From positions 1 through 64,000 of the forward strand of contig JAOQAG010000040.1 of NCBI GenBank assembly GCA_025963715.1: 64,000 nt of DNA, given 5' to 3'. Position 1 is the stretch's first letter; each line of letters starts with the position of its first letter. Positions 19,322 through 27,080 of this stretch are shown in pieces. The notes under the pieces were generated by a model. That model was not told the origin of the DNA. It saw nothing but the letters and a program-made list of their open reading frames with translations, and searched no databases. The translations under genes and the position numbers were made by a program. The stretch comes from Bacteroidota bacterium (GTDB lineage: Bacteria; Bacteroidota; Bacteroidia; 2-12-FULL-35-15).

Positions 19322-19872
19322 GTAATTGATAAATGATAAATGCGATGAGGTGTTTTTTTATTTTTATAATATTATTTACCTCGATGCGCACAACGGAGTG
19401 ATTATACAAATTTGCTGCGGTACAGGCAGTAATGTATAATAGCCGGTAAACCTTAAACAACCTGAGTATGATCGAAACAGCGCGGGGACTAACTAAAAAT
19501 AATTAAAATCTACCACATAAGACACAAAGAAACACATAAGGCAATACCTGTAAGCACACAGTAAACATTGGCATGTTACATTATCATCTTATGTTTTCTT
19601 TTGTGCCTTATGTGGTAGAAAAATACACAGCTGCCTTTCAGACTGAGGAGCAAAGAATGAATAGATTTTTTTTAACGTTCGTATTTACTTACTGCAAACA
19701 TTTATGAGATCCCGGATCAGGCCCGGGATGACAAACATAAAAAAGAAATTGATTTAATAATATAATAAACACCGCATCTGCATACAGCAAACTTTGAACT
19801 TTGAACTTTGAATTTCTTTTCTCTGCGTTCAGCAAACTTCCGAAATTGAACTTCCGAAATCAAATTTTTTTC
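19322..19872. repeat. Repeat-filled intergenic region
   Basis: This 550-base gap holds no gene. It contains an inverted repeat with ACCACATAAGACAC arms (19509-19542 against 19588-19619) around a loop with AACATTGGCATGTTACAT. A GATCCCGG/CCCGGGATGACA hairpin lies at 19709-19733, and a CTGCATACAGCAAAC plus AACTTTGAAC composite at 19772-19815 faces the 3' end of the next gene. Confidence 0.75.
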
Positions 19873-21939
19873 TTACCTCGGATATTCCACGCGTACATGA
19901 TACATGTTCATTAATTTTTTCTTGAAGATCTTTTTCAACGTGTTAATGTCCTTGAACGTAATGTCGGCATTGGCAAATTGATTTTGTTCAATTTGTGTAT
20001 TGATGATCTTTTCCACCAGGATATCAATGCTTTCGGCATCGTATTTTTTTAAGCTGCGGGAAGCGGCTTCTACCGAATCGGCCATCATGAGCACCGCCGT
20101 TTCCTTAGAAAACGGGATAGGACCGGGGTAATGGAATTTACTTTCGTCGATCACTTCATCCGGGAACGCATTTTTGAATGAGCGGTAAAAAAAGCCCGTA
20201 ATAGTAGTTCCGTGGTGGGTGCGGATAAAATCAATGATCTGTTCCGGCAGGTTATTTTTTTTCGCGATCTCAATTCCTTTGAGCACGTGAGAGATAATAA
20301 TAGCGGCACTTTCATCAAAACTCAGGTCTTCATGCGGATTGATCCCGCTGGCCTGGTTCTCGATAAAAAACATAGGCATTTCCATTTTCCCGATATCATG
20401 ATACAAGGCGCCGGTACGCACCAGCAGCGAGTTTCCTCCGATCTTGTAAATGGCTTCTTCGGCAAGATTGGCTACCTGCAATGAATGCTGAAATGTACCT
20501 GGAGCACGGGAAGCCAGCTCCCGCAACAGTTTTCGGTTGGTGTCGGATAATTCCAACAGCGAAACATCGGAGGTAAATCCAAAGATCTTTTCGAAAATAA
20601 AAATAAGCGGATAGGAAAATAAGGTGAGTAATGCGCTGATGCTAAACCACTCGAAATCAGAGATCGTGATCACATCGCTGCCGCCTTCCTGGATGATCGT
20701 AAGCCCGATGTAGGCCACGCTGTATGTTAAGAAAATAAGTGCGGAAGAAATAAAGATCTGGGAACGGTTGCGCATGTTCACAATGCTGAAAATGGCTACC
20801 ATTCCACCCAATAGCTGAATAAATGCAAATTCGAAGCGGTTGGGCGCCATTACTGAGATCATGAGCACGGTTACAATATGTACAAACAAAGCCACGCGTG
20901 TATCGTAAAATGCCCGGGTGATGATGGGCAGGATGCAGAACGGCAAAATATAAATGTTAAAAGATTGCGTGTTTACCGACAAGCGTGCCATCAATACCTG
21001 TAAAATCACGAGGATCAGGATAAAGGTAACCTTTGCATTGTCCGAATAAATATCGCGCCTGAAAAACGCAAGGAAAGCGCCTAACACGCCAATGCAAATG
21101 ATGGCAATGATGAGCTGGCCAAGCAGGATGAACAAATAATTGCCGTTGCCGGTTGATTGCTCTTCATATTCGGATTTCAGCGATTCGAGGATCTGGAATT
21201 TTTGCGCATCGATGATCTCGCCTTTGGATACAATGCTTTGGTCTTTTAAAATAATATCCCGCGACGGATTAATGTCGCTGATGGATTGTTTTAATACCTT
21301 ATCGGTAGTGGCTTTGTCGTAAAAAATATTGTGCGCAATGGCATTTTCCAGCAATGGAAGCGCTGTTACTTTATCAACATTTGCAGGCGCTTTTAGCAGT
21401 TGGTGCTGAATGTAATCGAATGCTGATTTAACCGTGTAAAAATCATTGAGGTCGTGTTCCTCTGCCACATTGTTATACAGCACGTACACCGAATAATCAG
21501 CGGGTTTATTCTCCAGCGCATCGGCCGGTTCTACAATACCTTTTGCATAAATACTATCGATGAGCGCATCGCCGAAAGCGGCTGTTTTTTCCTTTGAAAA
21601 GCTTTTATTCTTTTTGTTCCAGCTGGCATCCAGCGATAGATCGTAGGTCGATTTTTTTGTCTTCCCGATTTCCTGGTCAAAGTGGAGATAAGGTTTCGAA
21701 TTTTTGATCAGCTCCGATTTTTCATTCGCCAGTTCCTCTTTCGATTTTTTGATCGCAAAATCAAAAGGTGCGATCAGGTCCTCATGAAACCAGGGTTTGC
21801 CTTTTAAATTCTGAAATTCGTATTTGAATTTGCCTTGTTTCGGGAAAATATAAACAACGGCAAGTACGGCAATAAAAAACAGGATGCCTTTGTAGATCTC
21901 AGGATAACTGTGGCGTATGAAGGAAATGATCTTTTTCAC
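19873..21939 (-). CDS. 7TM-HD cyclic-di-AMP phosphodiesterase, PgpH-like
   Basis: This is a 688-residue membrane protein. An N-terminal membrane helix (about 18-35) leads to an extracytoplasmic 7TMR-HDED-like domain (about 40-265), then about seven membrane segments (265-440) and a cytoplasmic HD domain. The metal ligands are visible: His485 in FQHSLQVA, His514-Asp515 in YHDIGK, His575-His576 in RTHHGT and Asp621 in MADSVEAASR. PgpH-type enzymes hydrolyse cyclic di-AMP, so the cell probably uses this messenger; no cyclase gene is in the window. Two palindromes lie just upstream (21946-21974). Confidence 0.88.
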   Translation of the reverse strand: MKKIISFIRHSYPEIYKGILFFIAVLAVVYIFPKQGKFKYEFQNLKGKPWFHEDLIAPFDFAIKKSKEELANEKSELIKNSKPYLHFDQEIGKTKKSTYDLSLDASWNKKNKSFSKEKTAAFGDALIDSIYAKGIVEPADALENKPADYSVYVLYNNVAEEHDLNDFYTVKSAFDYIQHQLLKAPANVDKVTALPLLENAIAHNIFYDKATTDKVLKQSISDINPSRDIILKDQSIVSKGEIIDAQKFQILESLKSEYEEQSTGNGNYLFILLGQLIIAIICIGVLGAFLAFFRRDIYSDNAKVTFILILVILQVLMARLSVNTQSFNIYILPFCILPIITRAFYDTRVALFVHIVTVLMISVMAPNRFEFAFIQLLGGMVAIFSIVNMRNRSQIFISSALIFLTYSVAYIGLTIIQEGGSDVITISDFEWFSISALLTLFSYPLIFIFEKIFGFTSDVSLLELSDTNRKLLRELASRAPGTFQHSLQVANLAEEAIYKIGGNSLLVRTGALYHDIGKMEMPMFFIENQASGINPHEDLSFDESAAIIISHVLKGIEIAKKNNLPEQIIDFIRTHHGTTITGFFYRSFKNAFPDEVIDESKFHYPGPIPFSKETAVLMMADSVEAASRSLKKYDAESIDILVEKIINTQIEQNQFANADITFKDINTLKKIFKKKLMNMYHVRVEYPR

Positions 21940-21945
21940 TGTAAT

Positions 21946-21974
21946 ACAATTGAAATTGTTCAGCTAAATTAGCT
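21946..21974 (-). promoter_or_regulatory. Paired palindromes upstream of the PgpH-like gene
   Basis: ACAATTGAAATTGT (21946-21959; 6-bp arms) and AGCTAAATTAGCT (21962-21974; 6-bp arms) lie 6-35 bases upstream of the start codon. The second overlaps CTAAATTA, one base off a minus-strand -7 element. They may be operator sites, though AT-rich palindromes also arise by chance. Confidence 0.35.
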
Positions 21975-22279
21975 AATTATATTGATATTTATGAAGGATT
22001 AAGGAATCTGGATTAAGGATTTAGGAATAAGGATTTAGGATTTTGTGTTGCCCGTACTAAACAATGATAAATTTAGGATTTAATGTACTATAACATTAAT
22101 TTGTGTGACCCAGGTATATTAAAAATCAATTTCAACTCTTTTTTTTGCGCCTTTGCGGCTTCGTGGTAAAAAAGCCGCTCCGAAGGAGCCACCCGGAGGA
22201 CTGATAATTTTGGAATTTAGAGATTAAAATTTCGAATTTAGTAAGAGATTTAACATTAAATTTGGGACGCTTTTATGAA
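21975..22279. repeat. Repeat-bearing intergenic region
   Basis: No gene is seen. GGATTTAGGA-type quasi-tandem repeats (21999-22045) are followed by TTTGCGGCTTCGTGGTAAAAA (near 22150-22171) and a short GCTCCGAAGGAGC hairpin. The same layout of GTGGTAAAAA followed by a hairpin and CCAC occurs near 42715-42745. Confidence 0.55.
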
Positions 22280-22311
22280 TTTGTGCGGCGACATTAATCT
22301 GCGTAAATTTG
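22280..22311 (+). promoter_or_regulatory. Bacteroidota-type promoter of the thiolase gene
   Basis: TTTG (22280-22283) and TAAATTTG (22304-22311) are 20 bases apart and match both elements of the Bacteroidota primary promoter exactly. The expected transcript start is near 22317, which gives a leader of about 40 nt. Confidence 0.65.
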
Positions 22312-22357
22312 TATTATAAACTCTAAACAAATCAATACTCAAAAAATAAAATTTATT

Positions 22358-23536
22358 ATGAAAGAAGTTTACATTATTTCGGCGGTAAGAACTCCAATGG
22401 GTAGTTTTGGCGGTGCATTGGCAGGGATTTCTGCAACAAAATTAGGCGCAATTGCTATAAAAGGAGCGGTGGCAAAAGCGGGTATCGACGTAAAAGAAGT
22501 ACAGGAAGTATTTATGGGAAGTGTAATGCAGGCTAACCTGGGACAGGCTCCTGCACGCCAGGCAGCTATTTTTGCCGGTTTACCGAATACGGTGATCGCA
22601 ACTACTGTGAATAAAGTATGTGCATCCGGAATGAAATCGATCATGCTAGGTGCTCAAAGCATTATGTGCGGCGATGCGGATGTGGTGGTAGCAGGCGGAA
22701 TGGAGAATATGAGCCAGGTGCCGTTTTATTCGGAGAATTTACGTTGGGGAAATAAATATGGGAATGTGAGCATGATCGACGGTTTGGCAAAAGATGGTTT
22801 GACCGATGTGTACAACAATTATGCAATGGGAAATGCATCTGACCTGTGTGCGAAAGAATGCAACATTTCGCGAGAGCAACAGGATGAATTTGCAATTCAA
22901 TCTTACAAACGTGCACAGGCTGCATGGGCGGAAGGCAAATTCAATGAGGAGATCGTACCCGTGGAGATCCCTCAACGCAAAGGCGATCCGATCATTATGA
23001 AAGAAGATGAAGAATATAAAAATGTACGTTTTGATAAGATCCCTGAATTAAAACCTGCCTTTTCAAAAGAAGGAACAGCAACTGCAGCCAACTCATCCAC
23101 GATGAACGACGGAGCAGCAGCGTTGGTGCTGATGAGCAAAGAAAAAGCAGAAAAATTAGGTGTAAAACCTATCGCAATCATCCGCGGTTTTGCGGATGCA
23201 GCACATGCGCCGGAGTGGTTTACTACAGCGCCTTCACTGGCTGTGCCAAAAGCAATTTCCAAAGCAGGATTAACGATAGGCGATATTGATTATTTTGAAT
23301 TGAACGAAGCATTTTCAACTGTTGGAATTGTGAACACGCAAAAAATGAAACTGGATGCAAACATCGTGAATGTAAACGGTGGAGCAGTTGCATTGGGCCA
23401 TCCCTTAGGATGTTCCGGCGCACGCATCGTGGTAACACTTATTCATGTATTGAAACAAAACCAGGCAAAATACGGTGCAGCCGGAATTTGCAATGGCGGC
23501 GGCGGTGCAAGCGCGCTGGTTGTTGAAGCGGTATAG
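22358..23536 (+). CDS. Acetyl-CoA C-acyltransferase (thiolase)
   Basis: This 392-residue type II thiolase has Cys88 (NKVCASGMKS), His348 (GHPLGCSG) and Cys378 (GICNGGGGAS), all three catalytic positions. It either condenses two acetyl-CoA or cleaves 3-ketoacyl-CoA; the CNGGGGAS form is common in biosynthetic acetyl-CoA acetyltransferases. It stands alone with its own promoter, unlike the second thiolase at 62692, which is in a beta-oxidation region. A role in acetoacetyl-CoA metabolism is therefore likely but not proven. Confidence 0.92.
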   Translation: MKEVYIISAVRTPMGSFGGALAGISATKLGAIAIKGAVAKAGIDVKEVQEVFMGSVMQANLGQAPARQAAIFAGLPNTVIATTVNKVCASGMKSIMLGAQSIMCGDADVVVAGGMENMSQVPFYSENLRWGNKYGNVSMIDGLAKDGLTDVYNNYAMGNASDLCAKECNISREQQDEFAIQSYKRAQAAWAEGKFNEEIVPVEIPQRKGDPIIMKEDEEYKNVRFDKIPELKPAFSKEGTATAANSSTMNDGAAALVLMSKEKAEKLGVKPIAIIRGFADAAHAPEWFTTAPSLAVPKAISKAGLTIGDIDYFELNEAFSTVGIVNTQKMKLDANIVNVNGGAVALGHPLGCSGARIVVTLIHVLKQNQAKYGAAGICNGGGGASALVVEAV

Positions 23537-23538
23537 AT

Positions 23539-23668
23539 TTTTGATATTAGATGTTGGATTTTGGACTGTGTGTAAAACAATCCCGGTTCCAACATCTGAT
23601 TTTTTATATTAATTTATTATCCAGTAATACACAGTCGAACATCTATCATCCCAAAATCTAACATCCGA
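23539..23668. repeat. Inverted repeat of the ATGTTGGATTTT family
   Basis: Left arm ATTAGATGTTGGATTTTGG with ACTGTGTGT (23543-23571) is matched in reverse by ACACAGTCGAACATC and AAAATCTAACATCC (23630-23668). Together they make a hairpin of about 125 bp that fills the gap between the thiolase and peptidase genes. Single copies of the same words occur near 9186, 46728, 54013 and 63880. Confidence 0.7.
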
Positions 23669-23669
23669 T

Positions 23670-24446
23670 ATGTTTGGAGTTTGTAATTTAAGCATCGTGC
23701 CTTGCCGCAAGGAACCATCTGACAGAAGTGAGATGGTGACACAGCTTTTATTCGGCGATCACTTTGAAGTGCTGGAAACACAAGGCAGCTGGTGCCGGAT
23801 CAAAACGATGTATGACAGCTATGAATGCTGGATCGATAAAAAACAATTCCTGCCAATTCAACAACACACTTTTGATATTTTAAATGCTTCCGGATTGTTT
23901 TGTGCCAACGAGTTGGTGCAGATCATGACGGATAATACCACCAAACAGATGTTCCCGGTGGTGATCGGCAGCACGCTTCCTAACTTTGATAACGGCGAAT
24001 GCCCGGTGGAGAATTCGAGTTTTACATACGATGGCGCTTACATTACCGGAAAATTACCATTTACAAAAATGGGGATTATGGAAATGGCGATGATGTACCT
24101 GAACGCACCATATTTATGGGGCGGTAAAACACCGTTCGGGATCGATTGCAGCGGCTTTACGCAGATGGTGTACAAGCTCAACGGGATTAAATTACTGCGC
24201 GATGCGTATCAGCAGGCGGAACAAGGCGAAACATTAAGCTTTGTGGAAGAAGCGGAAGCAGGCGATCTTGCTTTTTTTGATAACGATGAAGGAAGAATTG
24301 TACATGTTGGAATTGTGATGGACAATAATAAAATTATTCATGCTTCCGGAAAAGTCCGTATTGATGGTTTTGATCATCATGGGATCTTTAATAATGAACG
24401 GAAGGATTATTCTCATAGATTGCGTTTGCTGAAACGGATCGTTTAA
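23670..24446 (+). CDS. NlpC/P60 (C40) peptidase with SH3-like N-terminal region
   Basis: This 258-residue cell-wall-type peptidase has an SH3b-like region at about 1-65 (VTQLLFGDHFEVLETQGSWC, then YECWIDKKQF). The NlpC/P60 domain lies at about 135-258, with catalytic Cys160 (GIDCSGF), His212 (VHVGIV) and His224 (IHASG). The YLWGGKTPFG stretch is typical of gamma-D-glutamyl-diaminopimelate endopeptidases that cut or recycle peptidoglycan peptides. No signal peptide or membrane segment is visible, so it may act on peptides in the cytoplasm, or the true start may lie elsewhere. Confidence 0.88.
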   Translation: MFGVCNLSIVPCRKEPSDRSEMVTQLLFGDHFEVLETQGSWCRIKTMYDSYECWIDKKQFLPIQQHTFDILNASGLFCANELVQIMTDNTTKQMFPVVIGSTLPNFDNGECPVENSSFTYDGAYITGKLPFTKMGIMEMAMMYLNAPYLWGGKTPFGIDCSGFTQMVYKLNGIKLLRDAYQQAEQGETLSFVEEAEAGDLAFFDNDEGRIVHVGIVMDNNKIIHASGKVRIDGFDHHGIFNNERKDYSHRLRLLKRIV

Positions 24447-24873
24447 AACTACACTGGCGTTTTTCTGCCACAGATTCACAGATTAAAAATAAAAAAAAGG
24501 AATTTCTGGGATTACGTAAAATCGCATTGCGATTTTATCTGTGTAATAAATTTTAATTGAAATCAAGTTTATATCAAGCTATACTATTTTAATTGAAAAA
24601 ACCTTAATTTGTGCGTCATTGCGAGGGCTTTTCGCCCGAAGCAATCTCACACCAGAGTATAAATTTAGAATGAGATTGCTTCGGGCGAAAAGCCCTCGCA
24701 ATGACGTTCTTAAAATAATTTCTTTTCATGATGCAAAGTTCCGGATACTCACTAAATTTTAAAGGAAAAATCTGTGTCCCGATAGCTATCGGGGCTGTGG
24801 CTTTCTTATGGGCTTAGCTTTCACACAGATTCGTAGTTTCGTTCCTGTTCGTTATCTGTACCAACTTTGAAAT
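24447..24873. repeat. Repeat-filled intergenic region
   Basis: No gene is seen. It holds the second 171-bp hairpin element (24580-24750), the palindrome CCCGATAGCTATCGGG (24778-24793) and one copy of the CAGATTCGTAGTTTCGTTCC family (24823-24861). Confidence 0.75.
24580..24750 (-). repeat. Hairpin element, copy 2 of 2
   Basis: The same CGTCATTGCGAGGGC core (24614-24706) is flanked by the same unique sequences as at 247-416, but the flanks are inverted: TATACTATTTTAATTG is now on the left and CAAAGTTCCGGATACTC on the right. The loop between the arms, starting CACCAGAGTATA, is not inverted relative to the first copy. Confidence 0.85.
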
Positions 24874-25536
24874 TTAAATTGGAAGCTTAATTTTCTCGCC
24901 TAAAAAATGCGGCTCTTTGTGTGTGATGTACAAATCGATTACCGCTTTGCATTTTGCAAAATATTCGCGGATGGAAGTGCGGATACTGTAACCTGCTGCA
25001 ACATCCTTTGTTGCAAATCCTAGCGCATTCATTTTATAATAGTTGGCGATGAACAAGGCGCGCTCATCGTGAAATTCCTGCGAAATGATGATCACATCGC
25101 TTTGGCCGAAGATCTTTAAACAACGTAACACAGAGTCTAGTGTGCGGAATCCTGCAAAATCAAGTGTGATGCAGCTATCGGGCACACCGCCCTGTACAAG
25201 TGCATCGTGCATGTCGGTTGTTTCATCGTAATCTGTATGTGAATTATCGCCGCCTACAATAATGTGTTTTATTTTGTTTGCCTTGAAAAGTGCTACAGCA
25301 GCTTCTATCCGGTAGTTGAAAAACAAATTTGGTTTGCCGTAACGGTTAAATTTGTTGGTGCCTAATACCAATCCTACGTTGCGCGCTTCAATTTTTGTAA
25401 CGTCATCAAAGATCTGCGCTTTAGTGCTGCGGATCACCCACACGTTACAAATGATCAGGAAAATAGCGCAGAGCAGAAGAAGGATCCCGGAGATCTTTGC
25501 AAGTTTTTTGTAATTAATATTTTTAAAGAAGTTCAA
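24874..25536 (-). CDS. sanA: SanA/YdcF-family (DUF218) envelope protein
   Basis: This 220-residue protein has one N-terminal membrane segment (about 17-36) and the DUF218 domain behind it. GLVLGTNKF, NYRIEAAVALFKANK, IIVGGDNSHTDYDET, DFAGFRTLDSVLR, ISQEFHDERA and IREYFAKCKA follow the SanA pattern closely. SanA is linked to envelope barrier function, such as vancomycin exclusion in enterobacteria; its biochemical activity is not settled. No ATG fits. The only reasonable start is TTG at 25534-25536, which is part of the adjoining AACTTTGAAC repeat. Confidence 0.85.
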   Translation of the reverse strand: MNFFKNINYKKLAKISGILLLLCAIFLIICNVWVIRSTKAQIFDDVTKIEARNVGLVLGTNKFNRYGKPNLFFNYRIEAAVALFKANKIKHIIVGGDNSHTDYDETTDMHDALVQGGVPDSCITLDFAGFRTLDSVLRCLKIFGQSDVIIISQEFHDERALFIANYYKMNALGFATKDVAAGYSIRTSIREYFAKCKAVIDLYITHKEPHFLGEKIKLPI

Positions 25537-25806
25537 AGTTCAAAAGTTTAAAAAGAAATAGTTCAAAGTTCAAAGTTTAAAGTTTGCTTTACGCAGATGC
25601 TATGTTTAAAGGAAGTTGGAAGTTCAAAAGTTTAAAGTTCAAAGTTAGCTATACGCAGATGCTATATTTAAAGAAATTCAAAGTTTAAAATTTGCTGATA
25701 CAGGGTTTGCTAAAAAGGAGATCATAATCTTCCTGGGCCTGTTTATTTTTGAAATAATAAATCCACACAGAACTTTGAACTTTTGAACTTTAAACTTTGA
25801 ACTATT
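25533..25806 (-). repeat. Composite GTTCAAAG repeats with CGCAGATGCTAT units
   Basis: Three rounds of GTTCAAAG/TTTAAAGTT words, two of them followed by TACGCAGATGCTAT (25591-25605 and 25652-25666), fill the gap upstream of sanA. A separate copy in the other orientation (25770-25803) ends four bases from the stop of the UbiA gene. The gap holds no gene. Confidence 0.75.
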
Positions 25807-26688
25807 TTATTTATTAATAAACAAATCCAGCAGTACAAACACCGCAAACACCACGCTTGCAATTCCGTTGGTAGTTGCAAAAGCGAAGGTTACTTTGCTC
25901 AGGTCGTTTGGTTTTACCAACCGGTGCTGATAGATCAATAAGCCGCAAAAAAAACATACGCCTATCCAGTAGGAAACGCTGAAATGTGCGTACACACCCG
26001 CATAGATCACACAAGAAGCGCTAAAAATATGAAGGATGGTAGAGAACATCAGCGCGCCTTTTTTTCCAAGCCAGGCAGGAATGGATTTTAAATTTTTTGA
26101 TTTATCAAATTCTTCATCCTGCAAGGCATAAATAATATCGAAGCCGCTTACCCAGAATAAAACAGCGAAGGAAAAAAATAAAGGCAGCCATGCAAATGCC
26201 CCGGTTACGGAAAGGTAAGCGCCAATCGGGGCCAGCGACAGGCCAATGCCGAGGATCAGGTGACACAAAGCTGTGAAACGTTTTGTTAAGCTATACCCTA
26301 AGATCACGGCCAGTGCAACCGGCGATAAATAAAAACAAAGTGTATTGATGAAAAATGTGGTGGCAATAAAGGCAAGGCAATTAACGATCACAAATAACAA
26401 TGCCGACATAGGCTTTACAACTCCCGCCGGAATCTCGCGCCCTGCAGTACGCGCATTTTGCGCATCGATCTTGCGGTCGATAAAACGGTTGAAACCCATG
26501 GCAGCGCTTCGTGCGAATACCATGCAAAGGATCACTAAACCAAACAGCTTGATATCAAATTTTGCAGGTGTGAATGTGATGGCTAAAAAATAACCAATGA
26601 TGGCAAAGGGCAATGCAAAAATGGTATGACTGAATGTAACAAGCGATAAATATTTATTGATGGTGGAAGAAGACGCTGTGGATGGCAT
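25807..26688 (-). CDS. mqnP: UbiA-family polyprenyltransferase, probably MqnP
   Basis: This is a 293-residue integral membrane prenyltransferase with eight or nine hydrophobic segments. The first aspartate motif is NRFIDRKIDAQN (Asn67, Asp71, Asp75), followed by ARTAGREIPAG; the second is FDIIYALQDEEFDKS. These sequences are typical of UbiA-like enzymes that prenylate an aromatic acid. The futalosine-pathway gene mqnE at 43666 makes prenylation of dihydroxynaphthoate for menaquinone the likely role, rather than ubiquinone synthesis. I use the Met at 26688, which avoids overlap with the upstream gene; a Met at 26718 is also possible. Confidence 0.8.
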   Translation of the reverse strand: MPSTASSSTINKYLSLVTFSHTIFALPFAIIGYFLAITFTPAKFDIKLFGLVILCMVFARSAAMGFNRFIDRKIDAQNARTAGREIPAGVVKPMSALLFVIVNCLAFIATTFFINTLCFYLSPVALAVILGYSLTKRFTALCHLILGIGLSLAPIGAYLSVTGAFAWLPLFFSFAVLFWVSGFDIIYALQDEEFDKSKNLKSIPAWLGKKGALMFSTILHIFSASCVIYAGVYAHFSVSYWIGVCFFCGLLIYQHRLVKPNDLSKVTFAFATTNGIASVVFAVFVLLDLFINK

Positions 26689-26698
26689 GCGGAAAAAA

Positions 26699-26959
26699 TT
26701 AGTGGTTGATTTTAACAATAATAATGATTGCTAACATGAATAATACGGGAACGGAACTGAGCAGCAATCCAATCACTCCCGGGGTTAGTTTTTTTGTATT
26801 GATCTCGTTTTTCGTATCAATAAAAATATAAATGCTGGAAACGATCATTCCGAAAAATCCTGTAAGAATGCCCCAGAAAATAGCAAGCGGGCATAACAAT
26901 GCGGCGAGAAACCCAAGTGTGAGGGATGCGTATCCTATGTATTTTAGTTTTGCTTCCAA
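26699..26959 (-). CDS. Small membrane protein
   Basis: This is an 86-residue protein with three hydrophobic segments (about 8-24, 28-46 and 62-84) and a short polar loop, KNEINTKKLTPG. No family is recognised with confidence. It ends 10 bp before the UbiA start, on the same strand, so the two are probably co-transcribed. Coding potential is supported by the regular hydrophobic pattern and the tight spacing. Confidence 0.65.
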   Translation of the reverse strand: MEAKLKYIGYASLTLGFLAALLCPLAIFWGILTGFFGMIVSSIYIFIDTKNEINTKKLTPGVIGLLLSSVPVLFMLAIIIIVKINH

Positions 26960-26988
26960 TTTTTTTCAAAGTTTATGTTTGTAAAAAG

Positions 26989-27012
26989 CCCTTCGACAAG
27001 CTCAGGGTGACA
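26989..27012 (+). repeat. CCCTTCGACAAGCTCAGGG repeat
   Basis: This is one copy of a short near-palindromic repeat (CCCTTCGACAAGCTCAGGG followed by TGACA). A second copy in the opposite orientation lies at 55071-55095. Confidence 0.75.
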
Positions 27013-27080
27013 ACAATTTATGGTCCGATTAATTTTTTCAAATCACGCTAATCAATAATCTGCACATCGGTAATCAGAAA

